Notes: generated from the letters alone by a model not told the origin. DNA of 34,162 nt from an uncultured Bacillota bacterium (GCA_946407495.1 CAMJOB010000012.1:1-34162); one strand, 5' to 3'. Counted from the first letter of the stretch, positions 18,461 to 26,938 are shown. Made by a program: numbers and translations.

Positions 18461-18697
18461 CTAAAACATTTTATCTACATTATTTGGTACTTTATCCTTT
18501 AATATAGCTTCTACTATTTTTTCTTCCTTTTCTTTAGATACTTCTTTACCTGTTAGTTCTGATAAGTTATGGATTACTTCTCGAATAGTTTTTTCATCTT
18601 TTGTGTTATTTTGAAGTTTTTTAGCTAAGTCTAAAATAGTATTTTTATTAACATTAGTTTTATTTTCTACTTTTTTAAAGAAATTATCTCCGAACAT
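18461..18697 (-). CDS. spoVIF: Stage VI sporulation protein F (SpoVIF-like)
   Basis: The protein is 78 aa, with SD AGGAGG in 'tgtaggaggttttattatg'. Its sequence runs 'MFGDNFFKKVENKTNVNKNT', a helical middle, 'DEKTIREVIHNLSELTGKEV', then 'SKEKEEKIVEAILKDKVPNN'. This matches my memory of SpoVIF (YjcC), a small Bacillus coat-maturation protein under sigma K. It sits between der and spoIVA, which strengthens the sporulation assignment. The SD lies in the 3' arm of a hairpin (see terminator). Assignment by pattern only. Confidence 0.75.
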   Translation of the reverse strand: MFGDNFFKKVENKTNVNKNTILDLAKKLQNNTKDEKTIREVIHNLSELTGKEVSKEKEEKIVEAILKDKVPNNVDKMF

Positions 18698-18701
18698 AAT
18701 A

Positions 18702-18733
18702 AAACCTCCTACATAAATATATGTAGAAGGTTT
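18702..18733 (-). terminator. Hairpin: terminator of upstream gene containing spoVIF SD
   Basis: On the minus strand, AAACCTTCTACATA / TATGTAGGAGGTTT form a 14-bp stem with one mismatch, followed by TTATTAT. The 3' arm contains the AGGAGG used by spoVIF, so the same hairpin may terminate or attenuate read-through and also hide the ribosome site. Confidence 0.7.
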
Positions 18734-18736
18734 ATT

Positions 18737-19018
18737 TTATTTGTTTCTTTTTTTACCTAGTATTTCACATTGTTTATTAAATTCATCTAATGTGATTAAT
18801 CCTTGTGAAAGACGTTCATGTAGCATAGCAAGTGTTTTATCAGACATTTCATCTTTACTATTAACATTTGCATGTATTTGTTCTTTTATATCTTTTACAA
18901 ATACATTTCTTCCTTTATGGCTTTCACCATTTTCATTATAACGTTTGAATTTGTTTTCGAAGTTATTTCCTTGAAAACCATTTCCATTTCCATTAAATCC
19001 ATTGTTTCCAATAATCAT
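18737..19018 (-). CDS. Small protein with SHOCT-like C-terminus, unknown function
   Basis: The protein is 93 aa. Its start overlaps the der stop by one base (TAATG), so translation is coupled to der. The N-terminal ~25 residues are Gly/Asn-rich ('GNNGFNGNGNGFQGNNF'), the middle is basic, and the C-terminus 'LHERLSQGLITLDEFNKQCE' fits the short helical SHOCT-type pattern (L-x-x-L-x-x-x-G-x-I-T-x-x-E-F). There are no TM segments or signal. It sits where Bacillus has small unknown genes between der and spoIVA. Function is not known; a role in sporulation is possible but only inferred from location. Confidence 0.65.
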   Translation of the reverse strand: MIIGNNGFNGNGNGFQGNNFENKFKRYNENGESHKGRNVFVKDIKEQIHANVNSKDEMSDKTLAMLHERLSQGLITLDEFNKQCEILGKKRNK

Positions 19019-20328
19019 TAATCTTCATCTCCGCTTCGGTTCTTAAATTGAATTATAATAGGTGTTCCTTCAAAATCAAAGTTTTCTCTTATTTTATTTT
19101 CTAAGTATCTTTCATAAGAGAAGTGTACTAAACCTTTATTGTTTACTCTTAAAGTAAATTTAGGTGGTTTTGTACCTGTTTGAGATGAGAAGTATACCTT
19201 TAATCTCTTACCTTTATATGAAGGTGGAATATTTAATTGGAATGCATCCATAATTACTTGATTAAATACAGATGTTTTTACTTCACGTTTAATATTTTCT
19301 GATACTTTAATTACTTCAGGCATTAAAGTATGAATACGTTTCTTAGTTAATGCGGATAAGAATACGATAGGTGCGTATGTTGCGAATTGAAATTCTTCAC
19401 GCATTAATTTTTCGAATTCTTGTATTGTTTGATCTTTTACAGTATCCCATTTATTTACTACAAAGATAAGTCCTTTACCTTTTTCAATAGCGTATCCAGC
19501 GATATGTTTATCATGTTCCATGATACCTTCTTCAGCATTGATTACTACTAAACAGATATCACTACGGTCTATTGCTTGTAGAGAACGTACAAGAGAGTAT
19601 TTTTCAATTGCTTCAAATACTTTACCTTTTTTTCTCATACCAGCAGTATCTATTAGAACATATTCTTCATTATTATAACGTAATACTGAGTCGATTGAAT
19701 CACGTGTAGTACCAGCAATATTAGATACTACAACTCTTTCTTCATTAAGTAGAGCATTCATTAATGAACTTTTACCAACGTTTGGTCTACCAATTAAACA
19801 GAACTTAACTCTTTCATCTACTTTTTCTTCTTTTTCATGGAAGTCTTTTGTGATAGCATCCATTAATTCTATATATCCAGTATTATGAATGGAACTGATT
19901 GGAATATAATCATCAAATCCTAGTTCATAAAAATCATATATATTATCTTGAGATGCTTTAACATCCATCTTGTTTATAGCAACGATTACTTTTTTATCTG
20001 TTTTTCTTAAGATATCTCTTACTAATAAATCATTATGAGTAAGTCCTTCTTTACCATCAACTACAAATACTACTATATCAGCATCTTTAATAGCGATTTC
20101 TGCTTGCATTTTAATTTCATCATTAAATGTCATTTTAGTGGCATCAATTCCACCAGTGTCGATTAAATAAAATTTTTTATTATTATATTTAGCTTCTTGA
20201 TAGATACGATCTCTTGTTACTCCAGGAGTATCTTCTATAATAGAAACCTTTTTTCCACATATCTTATTAAATAGGGTACTTTTTCCAACATTAGGTCTTC
20301 CGACTAATGCGACAGTAGGTATAGCCAT
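19018..20328 (-). CDS. der: Ribosome-associated double GTPase Der (EngA)
   Basis: The protein is 436 aa, normal length, with SD GGAGGGG. It has two tandem G domains: G1 'GRPNVGKST' (~10-18) and 'GRPNVGKSS' (~178), G3 'DTGGI' and 'DTAGM', G4 'NKMD' and 'NKWD', plus the C-terminal KH-like domain ('PPSYKGKRLKVYFSSQTG'). It is an essential 50S assembly factor. It heads a minus-strand unit of der, a small protein, spoVIF and spoIVA, echoing the B. subtilis der...spoIVA-hbs cluster with gpsA missing. Confidence 0.97.
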   Translation of the reverse strand: MAIPTVALVGRPNVGKSTLFNKICGKKVSIIEDTPGVTRDRIYQEAKYNNKKFYLIDTGGIDATKMTFNDEIKMQAEIAIKDADIVVFVVDGKEGLTHNDLLVRDILRKTDKKVIVAINKMDVKASQDNIYDFYELGFDDYIPISSIHNTGYIELMDAITKDFHEKEEKVDERVKFCLIGRPNVGKSSLMNALLNEERVVVSNIAGTTRDSIDSVLRYNNEEYVLIDTAGMRKKGKVFEAIEKYSLVRSLQAIDRSDICLVVINAEEGIMEHDKHIAGYAIEKGKGLIFVVNKWDTVKDQTIQEFEKLMREEFQFATYAPIVFLSALTKKRIHTLMPEVIKVSENIKREVKTSVFNQVIMDAFQLNIPPSYKGKRLKVYFSSQTGTKPPKFTLRVNNKGLVHFSYERYLENKIRENFDFEGTPIIIQFKNRSGDED

Positions 20329-20351
20329 GATATCCCCTCCAATTCAAGGGT

Positions 20352-20380
20352 ATTATAACATATTCTTTTTCTTTTTGAAA
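20352..20380 (-). promoter_or_regulatory. Promoter of der
   Basis: On the minus strand, TTTCAA (20380-20375), 17-nt spacer ending TGT, and TATAAT (20357-20352). It shares its -35 hexamer region, read on the other strand, with the divergent promoter of the next + gene. Confidence 0.65.
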
Positions 20381-20405
20381 GAACTTTCTTTTCTTGTGAT
20401 ATAAT
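20375..20405 (+). promoter_or_regulatory. Extended -10 promoter of the polytopic membrane protein gene
   Basis: TGA-TATAAT (extended consensus -10 at 20400-20405) with TTGAAA 19 nt upstream; the spacer is long, so the -35 is tentative. Confidence 0.65.
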
Positions 20406-20428
20406 TATAGTAATAGGTGGTGGTATGA

Positions 20429-21361
20429 GTGAATAAAGACTCTTGGTATAACAAAGCTAGCGTTGTTACAAATGTGATTATTGTGATTGTTTCACTTTCT
20501 ATATTACTTAGTCAATCTTTTGCGATTAACAATAATCTAAGTGCGGTATTAATATTACGTGATATCGTAAATCATAATATGAATTATTTATTAGTATTAC
20601 TATATTTTATAGTAATAAAGTTTACTGTAGGTAAGAAGCATTTTCATTATTTGAATATATTCTTATGTTTCTTCTTCTTACTAAGTACGATTACTTCATT
20701 TTTATCAGTATTTCAAGCAGTATCATTAGTAAGTATATTATCATTATTTATTAAAGTACTTATGTGTTTATTCTTATTACATTCTATGTTTAGGGATACA
20801 CATTATTGGAAAGATTATTTTCATAAGTCTCCATTTAATGAATTAAATAATGATTTCTATTTCTATACTATATTTGCAGTATGTATTATATTACTTGCGA
20901 TTAACTTAATAAAAGTAACTGATGTTGATGGGGCATTTATTACTATATTAGATTGTGTATATCATATATTATTTGCAAGATATGTATTCTTATATCATGA
21001 ATATGTAGATCATAATACTAAAGATGCTATGTTTATGGAAGTTGATAAACTAAAGAAGGGACTACCTAAACTTAATAATGTAAGTGAAGAGGTACAAAGA
21101 ATTAAGCTTAATTATTATCAACAAATAACAATAGTAATCTTTATTATAGGTTTAGTTGCAGGTATATTTATGGGTAATCTATTCCCATCTTGTGGTTCTT
21201 CTTCTGAGTATTTCTCTAATGTATGTGATACAACAGAGTTTAACTTATCATTAATGGTCTTTATTTGGTTTTTAGATTTCTTATTATGTATGCTTTTCTA
21301 CGGAATAGGTACGATTATTTCATTGCTAAGTTCTATTAATGATAAATTAAGTAAAAAGTAG
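20429..21361 (+). CDS. Polytopic membrane protein, unknown function
   Basis: The protein is 310 aa. The start is GTG 20429, preceded by GGTGGTGG; the nearby ATG 20425 leads to an immediate stop, so the GTG is needed. About eight hydrophobic segments are visible, the last two flanking a loop with Cys residues ('FPSCGSSSEYFSNVCDTTEF'). A charged segment of ~50 residues ('HNTKDAMFMEVDKLKKGLPK...') lies between the TM groups, likely cytoplasmic. There are no transporter motifs I recognise. It is divergent from der and upstream of HU, with its own promoter. Confidence 0.7.
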   Translation: MNKDSWYNKASVVTNVIIVIVSLSILLSQSFAINNNLSAVLILRDIVNHNMNYLLVLLYFIVIKFTVGKKHFHYLNIFLCFFFLLSTITSFLSVFQAVSLVSILSLFIKVLMCLFLLHSMFRDTHYWKDYFHKSPFNELNNDFYFYTIFAVCIILLAINLIKVTDVDGAFITILDCVYHILFARYVFLYHEYVDHNTKDAMFMEVDKLKKGLPKLNNVSEEVQRIKLNYYQQITIVIFIIGLVAGIFMGNLFPSCGSSSEYFSNVCDTTEFNLSLMVFIWFLDFLLCMLFYGIGTIISLLSSINDKLSKK

Positions 21362-21369
21362 GATTTTTA

Positions 21370-21398
21370 TTGCTTTTTCAATATATACGTGGTAAATT
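21370..21398 (+). promoter_or_regulatory. Possible HU promoter
   Basis: TTGCTT (21370-21375), 17-nt spacer ending TGG, TAAATT (21393-21398). Modest match, supported by position ~50 nt before the hup start. Confidence 0.45.
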
Positions 21399-21448
21399 TA
21401 ATATGTAAGCATAACATGTGCTTAATAAACATAGGGAGGTATAAATTT

Positions 21449-21721
21449 ATGAAAAAAGTTGAATTAGTAGAAGCAGTTGCTACAGCTACTGGACTTACTA
21501 AAACAGATTCAGCTAAAGCTATTGATGCTACATTCGAAGCAATCACTAAAGCTTTAGTAAAGGGAGACAGAGTTCCACTAGTTGGATTTGGTACTTTCGC
21601 AGTTTCTAAGAGAGCTGCTCGCGAAGGACGTAATCCAAGAACTGGAGAAACTGTTAAAATCGCTGCTAGAAAAGCTGTTACTTTCAAAGCAGGTACTGCT
21701 TTAAAAGATTCTGTAAACTAA
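21449..21721 (+). CDS. hup: DNA-binding protein HU
   Basis: I choose ATG 21449, 9 nt after AGGGAGG, giving the canonical 90-aa HU; the track start adds 20 spurious residues. It matches HBsu throughout: 'MKKVELVEAVATATGLTKTD', 'VPLVGFGTFAVSKRAAREGR', 'NPRTGETVKIAARKAVTFKAG'. The beta-arm with Pro for DNA intercalation is present. It is the main nucleoid protein. Its codon usage is enriched for C-ending codons ('ttc', 'atc'), as expected for an abundant protein. In B. subtilis it lies next to spoIVA; here it is on the other side of der. Confidence 0.97.
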   Translation: MKKVELVEAVATATGLTKTDSAKAIDATFEAITKALVKGDRVPLVGFGTFAVSKRAAREGRNPRTGETVKIAARKAVTFKAGTALKDSVN

Positions 21722-21740
21722 TTATAGATTTATCAAAAAT

Positions 21741-21768
21741 AAAGAACCTTAATAAAGGTTCTTTTCTT
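21741..21768 (+). terminator. Intrinsic terminator after hup
   Basis: A perfect AAAGAACCTT / AAGGTTCTTT 10-bp stem with an AATA loop and T-rich tail. Confidence 0.9.
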
Positions 21769-21774
21769 TATATG

Positions 21775-21783
21775 TGTTATAAT
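21775..21783 (+). promoter_or_regulatory. Extended -10 promoter for cca
   Basis: TGT-TATAAT (-10 at 21778-21783) just after the hup terminator, 38 nt before the cca start; no good -35 visible. Confidence 0.55.
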
Positions 21784-21820
21784 GTTTCTAGGAGTAAACA
21801 ATTAAGAATGGCGGTGACTT

Positions 21821-22918
21821 ATGGTAGACTTAGATATGGCTTTAAAAGTTGTTGACGAGATTAATCAGCATGGATATAAGGCGTATTTAGTTGGTGGTAT
21901 GGTAAGAAACCATTTATTGGGATTACCATCTAGTGATGTGGATATTACAACGAATGCTACTCCAAAAGAAATAATGGAAATATTTGAAGATTCTGTTCCT
22001 ATGGAAGAATATGGGGCAGTTACTGTTAATAAAAAGGGTATTAAATATGAGATTACTACATTTAGAAAAGAATTTAATTATGTAAATCATAGAAAGCCTA
22101 GTGAAATTAAATATATAGATGATTTATACCAAGATCTACAACGAAGAGACTTTACTGTTAATACTATTTGTATGAATGGTGAAGGGGAAATTATAGATTA
22201 TTTAGGTGGAGAAGAGGACTTAAAGAAACATGTATTAAAGTCTGTAGGAGATCCTTTTGTTAAGTTTGATGAAGATGCCTTACGTATATTACGTGCTGTA
22301 CGTTTTGCTACAATACTTGATTTTACTTTAGATGATAAAGTAGTTGAGGCTATTAAAGAAACTAAGAAATATATACGTGAATTGTCTTATGAACGTAAGA
22401 AAGAAGAATTAGATAAAATATTCTCTTGTCCTAATGCTTATAAGGGAGTTCAATTATTACTGGAATTAGGGTTAGATGAGGACTTAGAGTTAGATAGATT
22501 AAAGGATATTACTCCTAATAATACTTTTATTGGTATATGGAGTGTTTTAAATGTAGTTGATAAGTACCCATTCTCTAATAATGAGAAAGAGTTAATAGAG
22601 TCTATTAATCGTGCTATAGAGCGTAATAATATGGATCCTATGACTTTATATACATATGGTTTATATGCTAATAGTGTTGCGGGTACTATTAAGAATATTG
22701 ATATTAAAGATATAGCTGAATCTTATAATAATCTTGTTATTCATGGTCGTAAGGAATTAGATATTACTAGTGAAGAGATTATGAATGTATTAAATAAAGA
22801 ACCAGGAGAGTATATGTCTAATATATATGAGGATATAGAAAGAGAAGTTCTTTATAAGAGATTAATTAATGAGAAGAGTATATTAACTAAATATATTATT
22901 GAACATTATAAAGATTAG
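21821..22918 (+). CDS. cca: CCA-adding tRNA nucleotidyltransferase
   Basis: The protein is 365 aa, with start ATG 21821 (weak SD 'ggcggtg'; ATG 21839 is an alternative). The class II nucleotidyltransferase head is complete: 'YLVGGMVRNHLLGLPSSDVD' with the DxD metal ligands, 'RRDFTVNTI' and 'EDALRILRAVRFA'. It adds the 3' CCA to tRNA and repairs it. It is slightly shorter than Bacillus Cca (~397 aa), with a reduced C-terminal body. A poly(A) polymerase or A-adding variant cannot be excluded from sequence alone, but CCA addition is most likely in a Firmicute with one copy. In B. subtilis cca also lies upstream of dnaD. Confidence 0.9.
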   Translation: MVDLDMALKVVDEINQHGYKAYLVGGMVRNHLLGLPSSDVDITTNATPKEIMEIFEDSVPMEEYGAVTVNKKGIKYEITTFRKEFNYVNHRKPSEIKYIDDLYQDLQRRDFTVNTICMNGEGEIIDYLGGEEDLKKHVLKSVGDPFVKFDEDALRILRAVRFATILDFTLDDKVVEAIKETKKYIRELSYERKKEELDKIFSCPNAYKGVQLLLELGLDEDLELDRLKDITPNNTFIGIWSVLNVVDKYPFSNNEKELIESINRAIERNNMDPMTLYTYGLYANSVAGTIKNIDIKDIAESYNNLVIHGRKELDITSEEIMNVLNKEPGEYMSNIYEDIEREVLYKRLINEKSILTKYIIEHYKD

Positions 22919-22940
22919 AAGGGGACTTCTATCTTTTTCT
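22917..22940 (+). terminator. Weak intrinsic terminator after cca
   Basis: A short 5-bp stem AGAAG / CTTCT with a GGGA loop, followed by 'atctttttcttt'. Short, hence uncertain. Confidence 0.4.
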
Positions 22941-22949
22941 TTGATTTTA

Positions 22950-22958
22950 TGATATTAT
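22950..22958 (+). promoter_or_regulatory. Extended -10 promoter for dnaD
   Basis: TGA-TATTAT (22950-22958), 22 nt before the dnaD start; no clear -35. Confidence 0.4.
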
Positions 22959-22980
22959 AGGGAAAACTGGAGATGATTAT

Positions 22981-23655
22981 ATGAAGGGTTCTAAGTTGAT
23001 GGATTTTTTTAAGGATGGAAATCTTGTTATACCTATGTATTTTTTGAAACGGTATAAAGATTTTGATTTAGATATGAATGAGTTTATCTTTCTTATGTAT
23101 TTATATAATTTAGGAGAGAATATATCTTTTGATCCTCAAAAGTATGCGACTGATTTAAATATTGAATTAATGACTGCTATGGAATATGTAGAAAAACTAT
23201 CTGATAAGAAGTTAGTTAGAGTAGAAGTTGTTAAAGAAGATAGTGGTGTACGTAGGGAAGTATTATTATTAGATGATTTTTATAGACGTTTATCTTTAAT
23301 TACAATGGATGAGGCTGTACAAGAAGAGAAGAGTAATACAGAGAATTCTAATGTATTTGATGTTTTAGAGAAAGAATTTGGTAGAAAACTTACTCCTATG
23401 GAGTTTGAGATTAGTAAGGCTTGGTTAGATAACGGAATTAGTGAGGAACTAATTAAAGAAGCTATTAAAGAGGCTAGTTTTAGTGGAGTTGCAAATTTAC
23501 GTTATATAGATAAGATTTTATATGAATGGGGTAAGAACGATATTAAGACTGCGAAAGATGTAGAGGCTAATAGGGCAAAACGTAAGAAAGATGCTGATAA
23601 GAATCCAGAAGATGTTGATTTGGATATAGTTGATTGGAATTGGTTTGATGAATAA
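22981..23655 (+). CDS. dnaD: Replication initiation/restart protein DnaD
   Basis: The protein is 224 aa. The N-terminal winged-helix DDBH1-type domain (~1-100: 'NEFIFLMYLYNLGENISFDP', 'LSDKKLVRV') is followed by the DnaB_2/DDBH2 domain 'FDVLEKEFGRKLTPMEFEIS' ... 'LIKEAIKEASFSGVANLRYI' ... 'ILYEWGKN', with the YxxxI motif region. It remodels DNA during primosome loading at oriC and at restart. The basic/acidic C-terminus ends 'DWNWFDE'. It overlaps nth by 8 nt, the same dnaD-nth pairing as in Bacillus. Confidence 0.94.
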   Translation: MKGSKLMDFFKDGNLVIPMYFLKRYKDFDLDMNEFIFLMYLYNLGENISFDPQKYATDLNIELMTAMEYVEKLSDKKLVRVEVVKEDSGVRREVLLLDDFYRRLSLITMDEAVQEEKSNTENSNVFDVLEKEFGRKLTPMEFEISKAWLDNGISEELIKEAIKEASFSGVANLRYIDKILYEWGKNDIKTAKDVEANRAKRKKDADKNPEDVDLDIVDWNWFDE

Positions 23656-24277
23656 TACTGATATTATTGAATCATACTTAGATGAATTATTTCCTGATCC
23701 TAAATGTGAGCTTATTTATCATACTGATTATGAATTGTTAATAGCTATTATGCTTAGTGCACAATCTACTGATAAGAGAGTGAATACTGTTACTCCTGTT
23801 ATATTTTCTAAGTATCCTACATTAGATAAGTTAGCTAATGCAGATATTCATGATTTAGAGAATATTATTCATTCAGTAGGTTCGTATCATAAAAAAGCGC
23901 AATATACGAAAGATATTGCGAATAGATTAGTTACTGAATTTGATGGTAAGGTACCTGTAGATAGAAGTATATTGGAGACTTTTCCTGGAATTGGTAGAAA
24001 GACTTGTAATGTCTTTTTTAGCGAGTTTTATGGCTTACCTGAGATTGCGGTGGATACACATGTAGAAAGAGTCTCTAAGAGACTTAAATTAGCCTATATG
24101 GGAGATAATGTATTACAAGTAGAGAATAAGTTAAAGAAGAAGTTCTTAAAAGAAAATTGGGGTAAGAGACATCTTCAGTTAGTTCTCTTTGGTAGGTATT
24201 ATTGTAAGGCTGTTAAACCTGAATGTAGTTCTTGTAAATTAAAAGATATATGTAGAGAGAAAAAGAAAAACCTATAA
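23648..24277 (+). CDS. nth: Endonuclease III
   Basis: I choose ATG 23648 (209 aa), overlapping dnaD; the track's upstream start is inside dnaD without support. The helix-hairpin-helix 'ETFPGIGRKTCNV' carries the catalytic Lys, 'AVDTHVERVSKRL' the catalytic Asp, and 'CKAVKPECSSCKLKDIC' is the C-x6-C-x2-C-x5-C [4Fe-4S] ligand set. It removes oxidised pyrimidines and cleaves AP sites in base excision repair. Length and all key residues are normal. Confidence 0.97.
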   Translation: MNNTDIIESYLDELFPDPKCELIYHTDYELLIAIMLSAQSTDKRVNTVTPVIFSKYPTLDKLANADIHDLENIIHSVGSYHKKAQYTKDIANRLVTEFDGKVPVDRSILETFPGIGRKTCNVFFSEFYGLPEIAVDTHVERVSKRLKLAYMGDNVLQVENKLKKKFLKENWGKRHLQLVLFGRYYCKAVKPECSSCKLKDICREKKKNL

Positions 24278-24297
24278 GATTTACTTATAGGTTTTTT
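24266..24297. terminator. Bidirectional terminator between nth and pbp1A
   Basis: AAAAACCTATAAG / CTTATAGGTTTTT, a perfect 13-bp stem with an ATTTA loop, located between convergent stops (24277 and 24299). Confidence 0.92.
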
Positions 24298-24298
24298 A

Positions 24299-26938
24299 TT
24301 ATTCAGTTGAATTGTTTGTTGTCTCACTATTAGTGCTTGGTGATTCAGTGTTTTCTGTATTTTGTGGTTGTGGTTTTGGTTCTTCTTTCTTAGGTTCTGT
24401 TACCTTTACAGAAGATTCTTGAGTCTTGATTTCACTGTAACTCTTATATGTACCAATTACTTTATATGTACCGAATGGATTAGATTCACTTGCGGTATAT
24501 GAAGTTTGATCGGTCCATCCTAGTAGTTTACCATCTTTATATACATTATATCCGAATTTACCATATTCACTCTTAGCAAGAACTCCTGGATCAACAGCTC
24601 CCCAAGTTAATGTAACTTTCTTATTAGATTCATTATAACTTGCACGTAAGTTTCTTGGTCCTGGTAATCTGATTTGACTTGTGTCATATTCAGTAGGTTC
24701 AGTACCTTTCTTGAAGTATTCATATACTGTTTCAGTTCCTGGGTAAGCTAATTTTGGAGGATTAGATCTAGCCGAGATACCAACTTTTACTACACTTGAT
24801 GGTTCTTGGAATGCTGATCTGTCACCTTCCATAACTCCAGAGTAAACTAAAGCATTGAATAAGTGGTCTTTTTGAATTGTAGCAGGTACGTTATGTAATA
24901 CGTATCCATTATTAACCATCTCTTGGTTCATTGTATCGTATCCATACCACATACCAATTGTAGTCTTAGTAGAGAATCCGATAACCCATGAATCACGTAC
25001 TGCATCATCTGGCATATGTAATTTATTCATATATGCATCATCATAGTTTGTAGTACCTGTTTTACAAGCTACATTATATGGTGTTCCACCATTTAATTGT
25101 ACGTTTTGTAATACACTTGCGATCATGAATGCAGTTGCTTCTGACATTACACGTTTCTTTTCATATTTAATATTTTCTTCTTTTCCAGTTGAACGGAAGA
25201 TTATACGATATACAGTATGTGGTTGAATATAATATCCACCGTTTGAGAATGCTGCATATGCGCCTGCCATCTCTAATGGAGATACACCAGTGAAGGCTCC
25301 AATTGCATGGGCTTCATGGATATGTCCGTTTTCAATTTCTGGATGAATTCCTAAGCTTGTTACGAAATCAACAATCTTTTTATTATCAACTTTTTGGAAT
25401 GCTTTAAGTGCTGGAATATTTCTTGAAGTAGAAAGGGCAGTTCTTAATGAAATTTGTCCATAGTATCCACCATCCCAGTTTTTAATACTTCTTCCATTTG
25501 AATAAGTATAAGGTGCATCATCAAATTGTTCATATGTTGACCAGTTATTATATTCAATACCTGGACCATAATCGAATAATGGTTTTGCAGTAGAACCAGG
25601 TTGTCTCTTAATTTGTGTTGCGTAGTTATAACTGTTGTATCCTGAACGGTTACGACCATTACCGATAGCAATGATTTCTCCAGATGCAGATTCAATTACT
25701 GCTACACCTGTTTGAACTTTATCATTAATCCATTGATATGTTTCTCCGCTTAATACTTTATTAACAGCATCTTGTCTTCCTGGATCTAGAGTTGTATAAA
25801 CTTTTAATGAAGTTGTATATGCATTAACTTCATAAATATTTTTAATTTCTTTAACTACAGTATCAATATATCCTTGATATGGATTAGCAGCTTGTACATT
25901 TTCTACTACTAAAGATCTTACTGGTACTGCATTAGCAGCAGCTTCTTCTTCTTTAGTAATATATCCATGTCTTCTCATTAAATATAGAACTGTTTTTCTT
26001 CTAGCTTCTGCGTTATCTGGATGTGTATCAGGTTTATAGTATGTAGGTGATTTAAACATACCAGCAATAATTGCAGCTTCACTTAAGTTTAAATCAGTTA
26101 CGTGTTTTCCGAAGTAATATAAACTAGCTTCTTCAACACCATATATATTTCCACCTAAGAAGTGGTTATTAACATAGTATTCAACAATATCTTCTTTAGT
26201 AAATTCTTTTTCTAGTTTAAATACAGCTAGATAAATATCAGTAAACTTTCTTACTACACCAGCCATACCTGAATCTGCTTTTGCATCAGTAAAACTGTTT
26301 TTAATAACTTGCATTGATAGTGTAGAAGCACCACCGGCACTTCTGTTACCTAATGCTTGTCCAAAAGCAGCTTTTACGAAACGTGGAGTATCGAATCCGT
26401 TGTGAGTAAAGAATCTTGAATCCTCTGTAGCAACGATAGCATCGATTAATACTTCAGGTAATTGTTCATAAGTTACTTTTTCACGTCTTTCTGAACCAAG
26501 CTTTGCAAACTCTCTACCATACTTATCATATAAAGTAGTAGTTTCAGCAGTGTTTAAGTTTTGTTTCTTTTCTTCATAAATTGGATCTGCAACTGACTTG
26601 ATATATAGTAAGAATGCTCCTAGAGCAGTCATACCAGCAATACCACATGCTAATGCAAATAGAAGTAGGGCAGTTAAGATTTTCTTAATGTTACCTCCAC
26701 GCATTCTACGTACTATTGCATAGATTCCAATGATTACTGCTAGGAATCCACCAATACCTGCAGCAGCGATACTTCCTGCTGCTAAGTAAACAAGTAGAAC
26801 TATTAAAATATATAGAGCTAATATAGCTAGTTTCACACTTGTTTTTAATTTCTTTTTCTTATCTACTCTTTTTTTGATATTCTTAGGTTCATATCGAGTA
26901 GAGCTGTTATATCTTTTTCTTTTTACTTCTTTTTTCAT
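24299..26938 (-). CDS. ponA: Class A penicillin-binding protein (PBP1A/PonA) with FN3 tail
   Basis: The protein is 879 aa. It has a basic cytoplasmic start, then three hydrophobic segments (~33-55, 57-75, 86-112) where most PBP1s have one, still leaving the catalytic part outside. The GT51 transglycosylase has 'ATEDSRFFTHNGFD' (catalytic Glu, ~171) and 'GGASTLSMQVIKN'. The transpeptidase has SxxK 'STAK' (~448), SxN 'SRN' (~500) and 'KTGTT' (~626). A C-terminal FN3-like domain ('LPGPRNLRASYN...KVTLTWGAVDPG') is followed by a Pro/Glu/Ser/Thr-rich tail. It polymerises and crosslinks peptidoglycan. It overlaps recU by 4 nt (ATGA), the recU-ponA pair conserved in Firmicutes. Confidence 0.95.
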   Translation of the reverse strand: MKKEVKRKRYNSSTRYEPKNIKKRVDKKKKLKTSVKLAILALYILIVLLVYLAAGSIAAAGIGGFLAVIIGIYAIVRRMRGGNIKKILTALLLFALACGIAGMTALGAFLLYIKSVADPIYEEKKQNLNTAETTTLYDKYGREFAKLGSERREKVTYEQLPEVLIDAIVATEDSRFFTHNGFDTPRFVKAAFGQALGNRSAGGASTLSMQVIKNSFTDAKADSGMAGVVRKFTDIYLAVFKLEKEFTKEDIVEYYVNNHFLGGNIYGVEEASLYYFGKHVTDLNLSEAAIIAGMFKSPTYYKPDTHPDNAEARRKTVLYLMRRHGYITKEEEAAANAVPVRSLVVENVQAANPYQGYIDTVVKEIKNIYEVNAYTTSLKVYTTLDPGRQDAVNKVLSGETYQWINDKVQTGVAVIESASGEIIAIGNGRNRSGYNSYNYATQIKRQPGSTAKPLFDYGPGIEYNNWSTYEQFDDAPYTYSNGRSIKNWDGGYYGQISLRTALSTSRNIPALKAFQKVDNKKIVDFVTSLGIHPEIENGHIHEAHAIGAFTGVSPLEMAGAYAAFSNGGYYIQPHTVYRIIFRSTGKEENIKYEKKRVMSEATAFMIASVLQNVQLNGGTPYNVACKTGTTNYDDAYMNKLHMPDDAVRDSWVIGFSTKTTIGMWYGYDTMNQEMVNNGYVLHNVPATIQKDHLFNALVYSGVMEGDRSAFQEPSSVVKVGISARSNPPKLAYPGTETVYEYFKKGTEPTEYDTSQIRLPGPRNLRASYNESNKKVTLTWGAVDPGVLAKSEYGKFGYNVYKDGKLLGWTDQTSYTASESNPFGTYKVIGTYKSYSEIKTQESSVKVTEPKKEEPKPQPQNTENTESPSTNSETTNNSTE

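Noticed and set aside
18423-18461. Sigma E promoter in the short gap before spoIVA
   Set aside because: AAATATT and CATAAATA elements can be found on the minus strand, but their spacing (about 10 nt) does not fit the sigma E class.
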